From Eubacteriales bacterium (GTDB lineage: Bacteria > Bacillota_A > Clostridia > Lachnospirales > Lachnospiraceae), in contig JAUNJL010000002.1 in assembly GCA_030533315.1 (NCBI GenBank), forward strand, positions 1-44,363: a stretch of 44,363 nucleotides of DNA, written 5' to 3'. The number at the start of each line of letters is the position of its first letter. The first letter of the stretch is position 1. The notes under the pieces are model-generated. The model was not told the DNA's origin, searched no databases, and saw nothing but the letters and a program-made list of their open reading frames with translations. A program made the position numbers and the translations under genes. Of the stretch, positions 17,197 to 25,236 are shown piece after piece.

Positions 17197-18077
17197 TATG
17201 CTTCCACCTCTCCTTTCTTGCCAACGTATACCTGCGTCACGCCTACGACTGCGCAGACGACGAACAGGATCAAAGCTTCTGCCTGGCCAATGCCATATTT
17301 CTTATAGGTGAAGGCCTGATTGTAAACATGCATGGCGGCCATGACAGACGTGTTAAAGGGCTCGCCTTTCGTCAAGGAAAGGTTTACGTCGTATACCATG
17401 AAGCATCTCGTGATGGTCAGGAAGAGACACTGTACAAAGGATGCCCGCATCAGAGGAATGATCACGTGCATCGTAGCCTGGGACTGGGTACACCCGTCGA
17501 TCTGGGCGGCCTCCATCAGGCTCTTCGGCACGCTCATGAAGCCGGCAACGTAGATCAGCATCATGTAGCCTGCGTACTGCCAAACAGAAACAATGATCAG
17601 ACAGAGCATGGCCCCGTTGGTGGTGGCCAGCCAGGAGGTGGAAAGCGCTCCGATGGACAGCGCCTGCCCCAATGACACAAAGGCACGGTTGAACACGAAC
17701 TTCCACACGTAACCAAGGACGATACCGCCGATCAGGTTCGGGATAAAGAAGCCTGCCCGGAAGAAATTCTGTCCTTTCACGCCGCTGGTCACAAGATAAG
17801 CCAGCACGAAGGCCACGATGTTGACAAACACAACCGCGATCACAGAGTAAATGAAGGTCCTCCCCAGAGACTGCCAAAAGGCAGCGTCCTGAAATGCCGA
17901 CATGTAATTGGCAAAACCCACAAAGGGCTTTGATTTGGAGACGCCGTCCCAGTTGGTAAAGGTGAGATACAAACCGTAGATAAACGGCAGGATCACCACG
18001 CCAATGAACAACAGCGCCGCCGGTCCGGCAAACATGAGATACTGACCCACCTTATATGACATGGTATTCTTTTTCAT
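17196..18077 (-). CDS. Carbohydrate ABC transporter permease (MsmF/MalF type)
   Basis: 293 residues with six helices and an EAA loop (SLMEAAQIDGCTQSQATMHV, about 190-209). The ATG at 18077 has AGGAGG about 10 nt upstream; the open frame extends to 18104. It pairs with the downstream permease. No ATPase gene is in the operon, as is common for CUT1 systems in Firmicutes that share one MsmK ATPase. The translation signals sit after a 218-bp spacer with a strong hairpin, which probably lowers permease expression relative to the binding protein. Confidence 0.93.
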   Translation of the reverse strand: MKKNTMSYKVGQYLMFAGPAALLFIGVVILPFIYGLYLTFTNWDGVSKSKPFVGFANYMSAFQDAAFWQSLGRTFIYSVIAVVFVNIVAFVLAYLVTSGVKGQNFFRAGFFIPNLIGGIVLGYVWKFVFNRAFVSLGQALSIGALSTSWLATTNGAMLCLIIVSVWQYAGYMMLIYVAGFMSVPKSLMEAAQIDGCTQSQATMHVIIPLMRASFVQCLFLTITRCFMVYDVNLSLTKGEPFNTSVMAAMHVYNQAFTYKKYGIGQAEALILFVVCAVVGVTQVYVGKKGEVEA

Positions 18078-18179
18078 GTCCTCTTTCCCTCCTATAGGTA
18101 ACATTCACGGTCCGCCGCTCTTTCTGTCTCGCCGCACAAGCCGCTCTGAAGCCGACAGACCTTTCAGGGTCTTTAGAAA

Positions 18180-18210
18180 GGAGAAGCCGGCGCCTGGCCG
18201 GCTCTTCTCC
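18180..18210 (-). terminator. Intra-operon hairpin between binding protein and permeases
   Basis: On the minus strand GGAGAAGAGCCGGC (18210-18197) pairs with GCCGGCTTCTCC (18191-18180) with a 2-nt bulge, followed by TTTC only. Most likely a partial terminator or mRNA-stabilising hairpin that sets a higher level of the binding protein, as known for malE-malF type operons. Confidence 0.6.
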
Positions 18211-18227
18211 TATATGTTTCGTTTTTG

Positions 18228-18261
18228 ATATAGATTATTCTATAAATATAGATTATTCTAT
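18228..18261. repeat. Two 16-bp direct repeats
   Basis: ATATAGATTATTCTAT occurs at 18228-18243 and 18246-18261 (18-bp period). Each has ATAGA/TCTAT inverted arms. They lie just after the binding-protein stop. Function unknown. Confidence 0.7.
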
Positions 18262-18295
18262 CAATTCTCTTTTTCTATACGCGCTTTTTTGCTGC

Positions 18296-19549
18296 TCAAT
18301 GCTCTACAGGAGCCGTGGAGGTCCAGTAGCTCTCGATCTCGGAAGCAAAGCCCTCCCGGTCGCTCTGGCCGGCAAGATACTTCTGGAATGCCGCTCCGCA
18401 AAGTGAGTAGTGGTCATCCGGCAGATAGTTGTAGTTGTCGATCAGGGAGCCTGCGTCTGCAAATGCCTTTACGGAAATTCCAAGAGGATCGGTCACCTCA
18501 AGCTCAATGTTTCCAAATGCGGGAACCAGGGAGCAGTCATTTACCAGTAAGGACTGTCCATCCTCCTCGTATACCAGCCAGTTGAGGAAGTCCTTGGCTG
18601 CCTGACGCTGCTCGTCCGATACGTCCTCAGAGGAATCGATGTAGAAGAACTTGGAACCGCCGCCTACCAGCTTCTCATTGGAGCCGTCCTCCGTGTTCTG
18701 GGGAACTGGCATCATACCCATCTTCTCAGAGTAATCGTAAGCGTTGATCACGGACCAATCCCAGTTTCCGCCGAACATGAAAGCGATCTCACCCTCTGCC
18801 AGCTTCTGCTCGGTCACCTCACGCTCTGCGGCGATGGCGGTATCCTTTGCGTAATTGTACTCCATCAATGTATCAAAGGTGTCCATCAATGCATTGAACT
18901 TCTCATTGTTGATCAGGTCTGCCGTTCCCTCGTGAAGGGAAGTGATGAACGCTTCCACGTCCTCCTGCTCCTCATATACCTGTGCCAGGTAGTGAGCGCC
19001 CAGGGACCAGTCCTCCTTCATGATACCAACAGGGGTCTCCATACCGCCCTCAGCCAGCGTAGCAAGGAGCTCCTTGAAGGAATCCAGGGTGGCATAATCT
19101 GTGGGAACGAACTCCTCACCGGTGATGGCCTCGATGGCCTCCGCATTGTAGATCAGGCCTCTGGCCTCGATGGTAACCGGGAAGCCCTTCACCTCTCCGT
19201 CTACATCGATGGCATATACCGTATCCTTTACCCAATCCTGATCACTCAGGTCAATGGCGTGCTCCTTTCCCAAGGAGTAAACGTCCTTTGCATCAACCAT
19301 GGACATGGTGTAGGGATCCTCGGATGCGTATTTTGCAGCCATATGGGCGGCAACCGTTTCGCTGGAGTAGTAAACCTCTACATCCACGCCCTTTTCCTCG
19401 CTGTACTCGGCCGCCTTCTCCTCCAGCTGGCTCTGGATCTCCATCTTGGAATTAAAGATGGTGATGGAAACGTCCTCTGCCATAACCGGAACTGCCATCG
19501 AAGCTGCCATAACTGCCGCGAGAGCTGCTGCAAATGCTTTTTTCTTCAT
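18296..19549 (-). CDS. Sugar ABC transporter, extracellular solute-binding protein
   Basis: 417 residues, family 1 solute-binding protein (MalE/MsmE type): ITIFNSKMEIQSQLEEKAAE at the mature N-terminus, EGEIAFMFGGNWDWSVINAY at about 235-254, and the SRC-like C-terminal lobe. The ATG at 19549 has AGGAGGAG upstream. The signal peptide (MKKKAFAAALAAVMAASMAV, then PVMAEDV) ends in a SPase I site (VMA) and has no lipobox cysteine, unlike most Gram-positive binding proteins. First gene of the sucrose/fructan operon and directly under the LacI-type operator, so sucrose or fructo-oligosaccharide binding is inferred from the downstream enzymes. Confidence 0.92.
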   Translation of the reverse strand: MKKKAFAAALAAVMAASMAVPVMAEDVSITIFNSKMEIQSQLEEKAAEYSEEKGVDVEVYYSSETVAAHMAAKYASEDPYTMSMVDAKDVYSLGKEHAIDLSDQDWVKDTVYAIDVDGEVKGFPVTIEARGLIYNAEAIEAITGEEFVPTDYATLDSFKELLATLAEGGMETPVGIMKEDWSLGAHYLAQVYEEQEDVEAFITSLHEGTADLINNEKFNALMDTFDTLMEYNYAKDTAIAAEREVTEQKLAEGEIAFMFGGNWDWSVINAYDYSEKMGMMPVPQNTEDGSNEKLVGGGSKFFYIDSSEDVSDEQRQAAKDFLNWLVYEEDGQSLLVNDCSLVPAFGNIELEVTDPLGISVKAFADAGSLIDNYNYLPDDHYSLCGAAFQKYLAGQSDREGFASEIESYWTSTAPVEH

Positions 19550-19603
19550 GTTGTCTCTCCTCCTGTTGTTCTGTTTTTTCAATGATGTTTATCAGGTGAC
19601 TGT

Positions 19604-19646
19604 ATCGTACCATACCCGTTTATATATGTCAATCGGTAAACATATA
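19604..19646 (-). promoter_or_regulatory. Operon promoter overlapped by LacI-type operator
   Basis: The minus strand has TTGACA (19632-19627), a 17-nt spacer and TACGAT (19609-19604), with a start near 19597. The plus-strand sequence TGTCAATCGGTAAACA (19627-19642), inside a longer AT-rich near-palindrome (19623-19646), covers the -35. The same 12 bases TGTCAATCGGTA recur at the lacI promoter. A weaker related sequence (TACCGTTTGATATA, about 19773-19786) lies 140 bp upstream and may be an auxiliary site. The rest of 19647-19890 has no gene. Confidence 0.8.
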
Positions 19647-19891
19647 TTTCCATGGCACAAATTGTAAGTTTAGTATATATATACGAATTTTATATGGATA
19701 TTTTGTGCATGATTCCCGTATATTTTGTATTGACACATCATTTGTCCATCGTCTTATGTCGATTTTTGTAGCTACCGTTTGATATATGAGATGGATTTCA
19801 TAAAAAAATCCTTCTCAGGCTCCCAGCACCCTCCCTTAACCCCAAAAAACAGGACGGGCTCCCCACCTCTCCGCCGCCCAAAAAATGACAG

Positions 19892-19946
19892 AAAAAAAGT
19901 GTGCAGTCCCCTCATTTTTCTCTCAAATGACCGATCTGCACACTTT
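19892..19946 (-). terminator. Terminator downstream of lacI
   Basis: AAAGTGTGCAG and CTGCACACTTT are perfect 11-bp arms (19936-19946 and 19896-19906), with an inner TCATT/AATGA stem in the loop, and TTTTTTT follows on the minus strand. The 19947-20157 stretch between it and the lacI stop is purine-rich on the minus strand with no gene. Confidence 0.8.
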
Positions 19947-20157
19947 CCTTAAACACAGCCCTTCAGGGCGCCCCTGAGCCTTCCCTGTCCTTCTTTTTTC
20001 ACTCTTCTTTTTTGTACTCTTCTCGCAGCCTCTCTTTCTCTTTTCCGTATGTACCTTTCCCTATATACCTTTTCCTTCTGCGCTTTTCCTTTTCAGTCTT
20101 TTCTCAGCTTTTCGTCACGTACCCCGTTCTCTCCCTGCGCACCCTGTCATGCTATGG

Positions 20158-21144
20158 TCACGTGCTTTCTCTCTGGACCAAGGTCACGGGAAACACGCTC
20201 CGCACGGGGACCGCTTCCCCCTCCTCGATCCGCACCACCGCCGAGATCGCCGCCTGGGCCATCTCCTTGACCGGCTGATGGATGGTGGTGATGGTGGGCG
20301 TCGTCAGCGCCGCCACGTTCACATCGTCAAAGCCCACCACCTTTACCTGAGAGGGCACCTCCACCCCCTTCTCCCTGCATACCTGGAGCACCTGGGCGGC
20401 GATCAGGTCCGAGCTGGCGAACACGCCGTCGATCTGGGGATGCTCCCTTAGGATCCTGCGGATCAGCTGGTAGTAATCCAGATCGTCGTACAAGGCCTTC
20501 TCCAGATTGGTAGAGTAAAATTCCACCCCGTTTTTCCTGCAGACCTCCTCAAAGGCCAGGTTCCGCTGATCCGCAGGCATCTCATTCTGAGCCACGCCCC
20601 CAATGTGAAGAAGGCATTTGCAGCCCCTCTCGATCAGATGCTCCGTGGCAAGGATCCCGCCCCGGTAATTGTCGCACTCGATACCCGCAGCCGCCTCGTC
20701 GATGGACCTCTCCAGGGTGACCACCGGAAATCCCAGGTTCCGGAACTTTTCCGTATGGAAGGTGCTGCTGCAAAGCACCACCCCAGCCACCCGGTTGCTC
20801 CTGCACATCTCGATGTACTCTTCCTCCCTGTCCTCCTTGCCCTTGGAGTTAAACAAAAGAAGCTTATACTTGTGCTCATAAGCCGCCGTTTCCAGGCTGC
20901 TGATCACCTTCGCAAAGTAAGGATGGACGATGTGGGGCACGATCACCCCAATGGTGTTGTTCTTCTGCTTAGAAAGGGAACGGGCCATCTCATTTGGCCG
21001 ATAATTCAGATCCTTCATGGCCTGATAAACTTTTTTCCTGGTTTTCTCACTGATATATCCCCGGTTATTCAGCACCCTCGACACAGTTCCCACTGTCAGC
21101 CCGGTCACGCGGGCAACGTCCTTTAAAGTAGCCAACTTTTTCAC
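20158..21144 (-). CDS. LacI-family repressor of the sucrose/fructan operon
   Basis: 328 residues. LacI HTH and hinge at 1-60 (ATLKDVARVTGLTVGTVSRV, then LNNRGYISEKTRKKV), followed by the periplasmic-binding-protein-like effector domain (IGVIVPHIVHPYFAKVISSL, about 65-84; VVGFDDVNVAALTTPTITTI near 275). The start is GTG at 21144 with a weak G-rich RBS. Its own promoter carries the same TGTCAATCGGTA operator as the operon promoter, so autoregulation and repression of the adjacent operon in the absence of sugar are strongly suggested. The inducer is inferred to be sucrose or a fructo-oligosaccharide, since the regulated genes use unphosphorylated sugar. Confidence 0.92.
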   Translation of the reverse strand: MKKLATLKDVARVTGLTVGTVSRVLNNRGYISEKTRKKVYQAMKDLNYRPNEMARSLSKQKNNTIGVIVPHIVHPYFAKVISSLETAAYEHKYKLLLFNSKGKEDREEEYIEMCRSNRVAGVVLCSSTFHTEKFRNLGFPVVTLERSIDEAAAGIECDNYRGGILATEHLIERGCKCLLHIGGVAQNEMPADQRNLAFEEVCRKNGVEFYSTNLEKALYDDLDYYQLIRRILREHPQIDGVFASSDLIAAQVLQVCREKGVEVPSQVKVVGFDDVNVAALTTPTITTIHQPVKEMAQAAISAVVRIEEGEAVPVRSVFPVTLVQREST

Positions 21145-21350
21145 CCCCGCTGTATACCGGCCAGCGTACCATCCTGTCCATATTTAGAAATCACACAAAA
21201 CAACCCGTCCAGCCCTGCGGCGAAGGAACTCAAAAGCAGATCCGTCCATTGGCCGCAGCGCCCCCGGATCACATCCGGGCAGGTTATTTTGCAAAACAGA
21301 AACCCATCCGTACACTGGCCACGATTCCTTTTTCAGATATAAGTACATAA

Positions 21351-21390
21351 AATATACCATTTTTCAGCCGCACATGTCAATCGGTAGTCA
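21351..21390 (-). promoter_or_regulatory. lacI promoter with operator over the -35
   Basis: The minus strand has TTGACA (21380-21375), an 18-nt spacer and TATATT (21356-21351). The plus strand reads TGTCAATCGGTAGTCA (21375-21390), sharing 12 contiguous bases with the operon operator. The leader is about 200 nt and contains a small GGAT/ATCC hairpin and no gene. Confidence 0.8.
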
Positions 21391-21461
21391 CAAAAAAGAA
21401 TCCCAAGAAAAAAACTCTCATCCCCTCTCATGGCATCTCATCCCAGACGGGCGCAGCAGCC

Positions 21462-23678
21462 CTATCCCCCGTTGTTCATCAGCATCCGGCGGTATTCTGT
21501 CTCCGAAACCGGCCTGGAATAATAGAAGCCCTGAACAAAATAGCATCCGCACTTTTTCAGCCACTCCACCTGATCCTCCTTCTCGACACCCTCCGCCAAA
21601 AGAGTCATGCCCAGCTCCTCGGACAGACGGATGGTGGAATGGATCACAGACTGCATCTTGCCATTCCCGATCTTGTCAATGAAGGATTTGTCCATCTTTA
21701 CCACGTCAAACTCGATATCCGCCAGGGAGCTGGGCCCGGAAACGCCGGTGCCGTAATCGTCCATATTTACCCGACACCCCATGCCGTGAAGCTCCGACAC
21801 AATGTCCCTGAGCGGGATCTTCTCCTCATACATGGCGCTCTCCGTGATCTCGAAGGCCAGCTTGGAGGCATCGATCCCCATGGACCTTATGATCTGGGAG
21901 ATCTTCTCCGTGATGCCGGGATATTTCAGATGCACCCTGGACAGGTTCACCGAAACCTCCTGCACCTGGATCCCGTCCCTCTCCATCTCCTTCATCTGGC
22001 GGCACACGATCTCCAGGATGATCTCATCCAAAAGCACGATCTGACCGTTGGCCTCAAAGCACGGGATAAAGGCGGCGGGGGCGATCACGCTGCCGTCAGG
22101 CCGCATCCACCTGGCCAGCGCCTCCGAGCCGATGATCCTTCCTGTCCGGATATCAAACTTCGGCTGGTAATAAACCTGAAATTCCCCGTTGCGCAGCGCA
22201 TCCTGAAAGGCGGACTCCATGGCCATAAACTCCAGCCTTTCCCTTCTCATCCGCTCATCATAAAAGGCATACTTCTGCACATGGCTCCCCTTCACCGTGT
22301 TCTTTGCGATCAGGGCGTCGCTGTGGAGCACCTGAAGGCTTTCGTAATCCTTCAGATGGCACAGCCCCACCGAAACCTCAAAGGGCTGGATCTCCTTTTT
22401 CTCGATATCCCGCCCAAACCGGGCAAGGATCTTTTCGATCTTTTCCCCGGCCTCCCTTTCATCCTGGCAGGAGAGAAGCCCCGTGAACTGGTCCGCCACG
22501 TAGCGGTACAGGCGATCCTTTGGCAGCTCCTCCCGGAAAACTCCATCGATGTATTTCAGGAGGCGGTCTCCCGCCTTCCCTCCGTAAATCAGGTTAAACT
22601 CCTTGAACTTGTCCACATCCAGGGCAAAAAACACGCTCTTTTCCCGTTCCTCCTCCAGGATCCTGGGAAACAGGACCCTCAGATAATCAAAGTTCTTCTC
22701 CTGGAGAAGACGGTCTTCAAAGACGATCCTCTGTATGCCCCTTTGGTAGCGGAAATAGGAATAGATGATGAAGCCAACGGAAAGGCAGATCACGATCCAG
22801 AGAAAGCCCATTCCCCTTAATACCCGAACGTTGATGTTGCGGGCCCCTGCAAACACATCGGAGGCCTTCGCACAGGTCATCAGGTACCAGTCATTGATCC
22901 CCAATGCCGCAAAGTGAGAAAAATACTGCTCCCCCTCGTACCAGAAGCAGCTGTGATTCCCGGCATTGTTCCGGGGAGAAAGCTCGTCCAAGCCGTCCAC
23001 ATACCCGAGAAGCTCCAGATAATCGCTCTCCGACCCGTACCTGGGATAGATCACGCCCTTCCCCTGGGAGTCCACGATGAAGCTAAAGCCCTTGTCCCCG
23101 ATGGCGCTGATGTTCAGGTTCGACGCCAGCTCACTGGACAGATAGGCCGCCGCCAGCACAAAGGCCAGCTCCGTCCCCTCATACACCGGCTCTGACAGGA
23201 TGTTCACCTTTCTCTCCCCGCCGTCCGCCGCCGTCACGCTCCTGGATATGAGCCTCCTCCCCTCCAGAGCCTCGCTGTAGGGGCTCACCCCCGCCAGGGG
23301 GATGTCGTTCCCCGTGGTGGTGTGGAGCACGCCGTCCCGGGTCAGGACGCCCATGTTATAAAACTCGTAGTTTTGGGAGTAAAACTTCATTTTTGCCAAC
23401 AATCTTCCATAGTCCTGAAGCTCCTCCTTCGAGATGCTGTCGGCGATGGATTTCAGGAGCCTCTGACGGCTCATCAGATCCTTGTAAACCGCATCTGCAT
23501 TCAATGAGCTGATGTTCTCGATGTCCTTTTCCGACTCCTCCATAATGACCGACCTGATATTCTTCTGAAGGCTCTCGAACACAATGACCGACAAAAATAA
23601 AAAAACGGCTATGGCGGTAAAAATCCCTATCCTGGTTTTTTTGCTCATCCCAAATTCCGTCTTCAGTTCTCTCCCCAT
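21462..23678 (-). CDS. Membrane c-di-GMP phosphodiesterase: dCache sensor, degenerate GGDEF, intact EAL
   Basis: 738 residues. TM1 at about 16-34, an extracytoplasmic dCache-like sensor (about 35-285), TM2 at 289-308, a GGDEF domain (about 335-475) and an EAL domain (about 485-735). The GGDEF motif is VADQF (394-398), so cyclase activity is not expected; it may bind GTP as an activator. The EAL side keeps E519 (SEALARW), N578 (VNLS), E610 (FEITES), D640-D641 (MDDYGTG), K661 (VVKMDKSFI), E696 (LLAEGVE) and Q716 (QGFYYSRP), so it should hydrolyse c-di-GMP. The start at 23678 has GAAGGTG upstream. Monocistronic. The ligand of the sensor is unknown. Confidence 0.92.
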   Translation of the reverse strand: MGRELKTEFGMSKKTRIGIFTAIAVFLFLSVIVFESLQKNIRSVIMEESEKDIENISSLNADAVYKDLMSRQRLLKSIADSISKEELQDYGRLLAKMKFYSQNYEFYNMGVLTRDGVLHTTTGNDIPLAGVSPYSEALEGRRLISRSVTAADGGERKVNILSEPVYEGTELAFVLAAAYLSSELASNLNISAIGDKGFSFIVDSQGKGVIYPRYGSESDYLELLGYVDGLDELSPRNNAGNHSCFWYEGEQYFSHFAALGINDWYLMTCAKASDVFAGARNINVRVLRGMGFLWIVICLSVGFIIYSYFRYQRGIQRIVFEDRLLQEKNFDYLRVLFPRILEEEREKSVFFALDVDKFKEFNLIYGGKAGDRLLKYIDGVFREELPKDRLYRYVADQFTGLLSCQDEREAGEKIEKILARFGRDIEKKEIQPFEVSVGLCHLKDYESLQVLHSDALIAKNTVKGSHVQKYAFYDERMRRERLEFMAMESAFQDALRNGEFQVYYQPKFDIRTGRIIGSEALARWMRPDGSVIAPAAFIPCFEANGQIVLLDEIILEIVCRQMKEMERDGIQVQEVSVNLSRVHLKYPGITEKISQIIRSMGIDASKLAFEITESAMYEEKIPLRDIVSELHGMGCRVNMDDYGTGVSGPSSLADIEFDVVKMDKSFIDKIGNGKMQSVIHSTIRLSEELGMTLLAEGVEKEDQVEWLKKCGCYFVQGFYYSRPVSETEYRRMLMNNGG

Positions 23679-23720
23679 ATGGCACCTTCTCTTTTCTACA
23701 CTGATTATATCTAGTTTTAT

Positions 23721-23748
23721 ATTATATATTTTTTGCCGGAACTTTCAA
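23721..23748 (-). promoter_or_regulatory. Promoter of the EAL gene
   Basis: The minus strand has TTGAAA (23748-23743), a 16-nt spacer and TATAAT (23726-23721), about 42 nt before the start codon. Confidence 0.65.
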
Positions 23749-23779
23749 CTGATTTTTTTATTTTGGAAACATTTTTTGT

Positions 23780-23813
23780 CAAAAAATATGACAGTCCAGA
23801 CAACTGGACTGTC
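23780..23813 (-). terminator. Terminator after deoB
   Basis: GACAGTCCA (23790-23798) and TGGACTGTC (23805-23813) form a perfect 9-bp stem with T-rich sequence on both sides. On the minus strand ATATTTTTT follows, just after the deoB stop. Confidence 0.85.
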
Positions 23814-23820
23814 ACGCTTT

Positions 23821-25011
23821 TTATATCAGTTCCGGGAGCAGGGAGACGCCGATGGTCCCCTCCGGCATTTCCAGGCCGAAGTTTTCCGCAATGGTGGCGC
23901 CGATGACGGCGAAGGTGTCCTGATCCGCCATTTTTCCCCCGCTCTTCATGGCTTTTGAGTAGGCGATAAAGGGCGTGTACTCCCTGGTGTGATCCGTTCC
24001 CGTGTAGGTGGGGTCGTTGCCATGATCCGCCGTAAGGATCAGCAGATCATCCTCCCGCAGCTCCTCCAAAAGCCGCCCCAGCCCCACGTCAAACCTCTCT
24101 ATCTCCCGGGCGTACCCCTCCGGATCCCTCCGATGTCCCCAAAGGGCGTCAAAATCCACCAGGTTGGTAAAGCACAGGCCGCAAAAATCTTCCCGGCAGA
24201 TCTCCACCGTCTGCTCCATCCCATGGACGGAGCTGTTGGAACGGCAGGCCCTGGTGATCCCCTCCCCTGCAAAAATGTCGTTGATCTTTCCCACGGAGAT
24301 CACGTCCAGCCCCGCATCCTTCAGAACGTTCAGCACCGTCCTTCCGTAGGGCTTCAGAGCATAGTCATGACGGTTGCTGGTCCTCTTGAACTCACCCTTT
24401 TTCTTCCCCACGTAGGGCCTTGCGATGACACGTCCCACCTTCCACTCGTCCCTCATGGTCAGCTCCCTTGCGATCTCACAGCAGCGGTAAAGATTCTGGA
24501 GATCAAAGGTTTCCTCATTTCCGCAGATCTGCAGCACAGAATCTGCGGAGGTGTAAACGATCATGGCGCCGGTCTGGATCTCCTCCTCGGCCAGCTCCTC
24601 CAGGATCTCCGTCCCGCTGGCACTTTTATTCCCGATGACCCGCTTTCCGCAGCGCTTCTCCAGCTCCGCGATCAGCTCCGGCGGAAACCCGGTGTCGGTG
24701 AAGGTCTGAAAGGGCTTCTCCACCTTCAGTCCCATCATCTCCCAGTGCCCGGTCATGGTGTCCTTGCCGTTGCTGGCCTCTCCCATCTTCATATAGCGGC
24801 CCTTCGGCTCCTTCGCCCCTTCCATCTCCCTGACTGGATGAAGGTTCAACAGCCCCAGGCTGGTCAGATTGGGGATCGCCAGGCTGCCCACCCTCTCCAC
24901 GATATGGCCGAAGGTATCCACCCCCCGATCTCCAAAATCCGGGGAATCCGGCATCGCCCCCATCCCCAGGGAATCCAGCACCACCACAAACACTCTTCCA
25001 TATTTTCTCAT
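23821..25011 (-). CDS. deoB: Phosphopentomutase
   Basis: 396 residues, the standard DeoB length. Alkaline-phosphatase superfamily: metal ligand D13 ([14 protein letters not shown]), phospho-acceptor T85 in [11 protein letters not shown], and the C-terminal metal site [20 protein letters not shown]. It interconverts (deoxy)ribose-1-P and (deoxy)ribose-5-P in nucleoside salvage, in the cytoplasm. I choose ATG 25011, with AGGAGG 9 nt upstream, over the GTG two codons earlier that sits too close to the RBS. Deoxynucleoside phosphorylase partners are not in the window. Confidence 0.96.
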   Translation of the reverse strand: MRKYGRVFVVVLDSLGMGAMPDSPDFGDRGVDTFGHIVERVGSLAIPNLTSLGLLNLHPVREMEGAKEPKGRYMKMGEASNGKDTMTGHWEMMGLKVEKPFQTFTDTGFPPELIAELEKRCGKRVIGNKSASGTEILEELAEEEIQTGAMIVYTSADSVLQICGNEETFDLQNLYRCCEIARELTMRDEWKVGRVIARPYVGKKKGEFKRTSNRHDYALKPYGRTVLNVLKDAGLDVISVGKINDIFAGEGITRACRSNSSVHGMEQTVEICREDFCGLCFTNLVDFDALWGHRRDPEGYAREIERFDVGLGRLLEELREDDLLILTADHGNDPTYTGTDHTREYTPFIAYSKAMKSGGKMADQDTFAVIGATIAENFGLEMPEGTIGVSLLPELI

Positions 25012-25110
25012 GTCCACTTTCCTCCTCCAGACGGCACATGCCCTTTATCCATCCCAGCGGCCGGCCCATGCCCATCCATGACCACAGGCCCATACCGCAG
25101 AGTTCCTTTT

Positions 25111-25139
25111 ATTATAAACATCTTCCCCCGAAAAAACAA
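25111..25139 (-). promoter_or_regulatory. Possible deoB promoter
   Basis: The minus strand has TTGTTT (25139-25134), a 17-nt spacer and TATAAT (25116-25111). The -35 is weak and lies inside the T-tract of the upstream terminator. Confidence 0.45.
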
Positions 25140-25172
25140 GGGCGGGAGTGGACCATACGGCCACTCCCGCCC
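25131..25172 (-). terminator. Terminator after the large secreted protein
   Basis: GGGCGGGAGTGG (25140-25151) and CCACTCCCGCCC (25161-25172) form a perfect 12-bp stem. On the minus strand TTGTTTTTT follows. Confidence 0.9.
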
Positions 25173-25236
25173 CATTTCAGCAGCAATCAGGCCCCTGCAC
25201 CGTCAGAGGGGCTCCGCCCCAAATGCTCCTTCGGGC

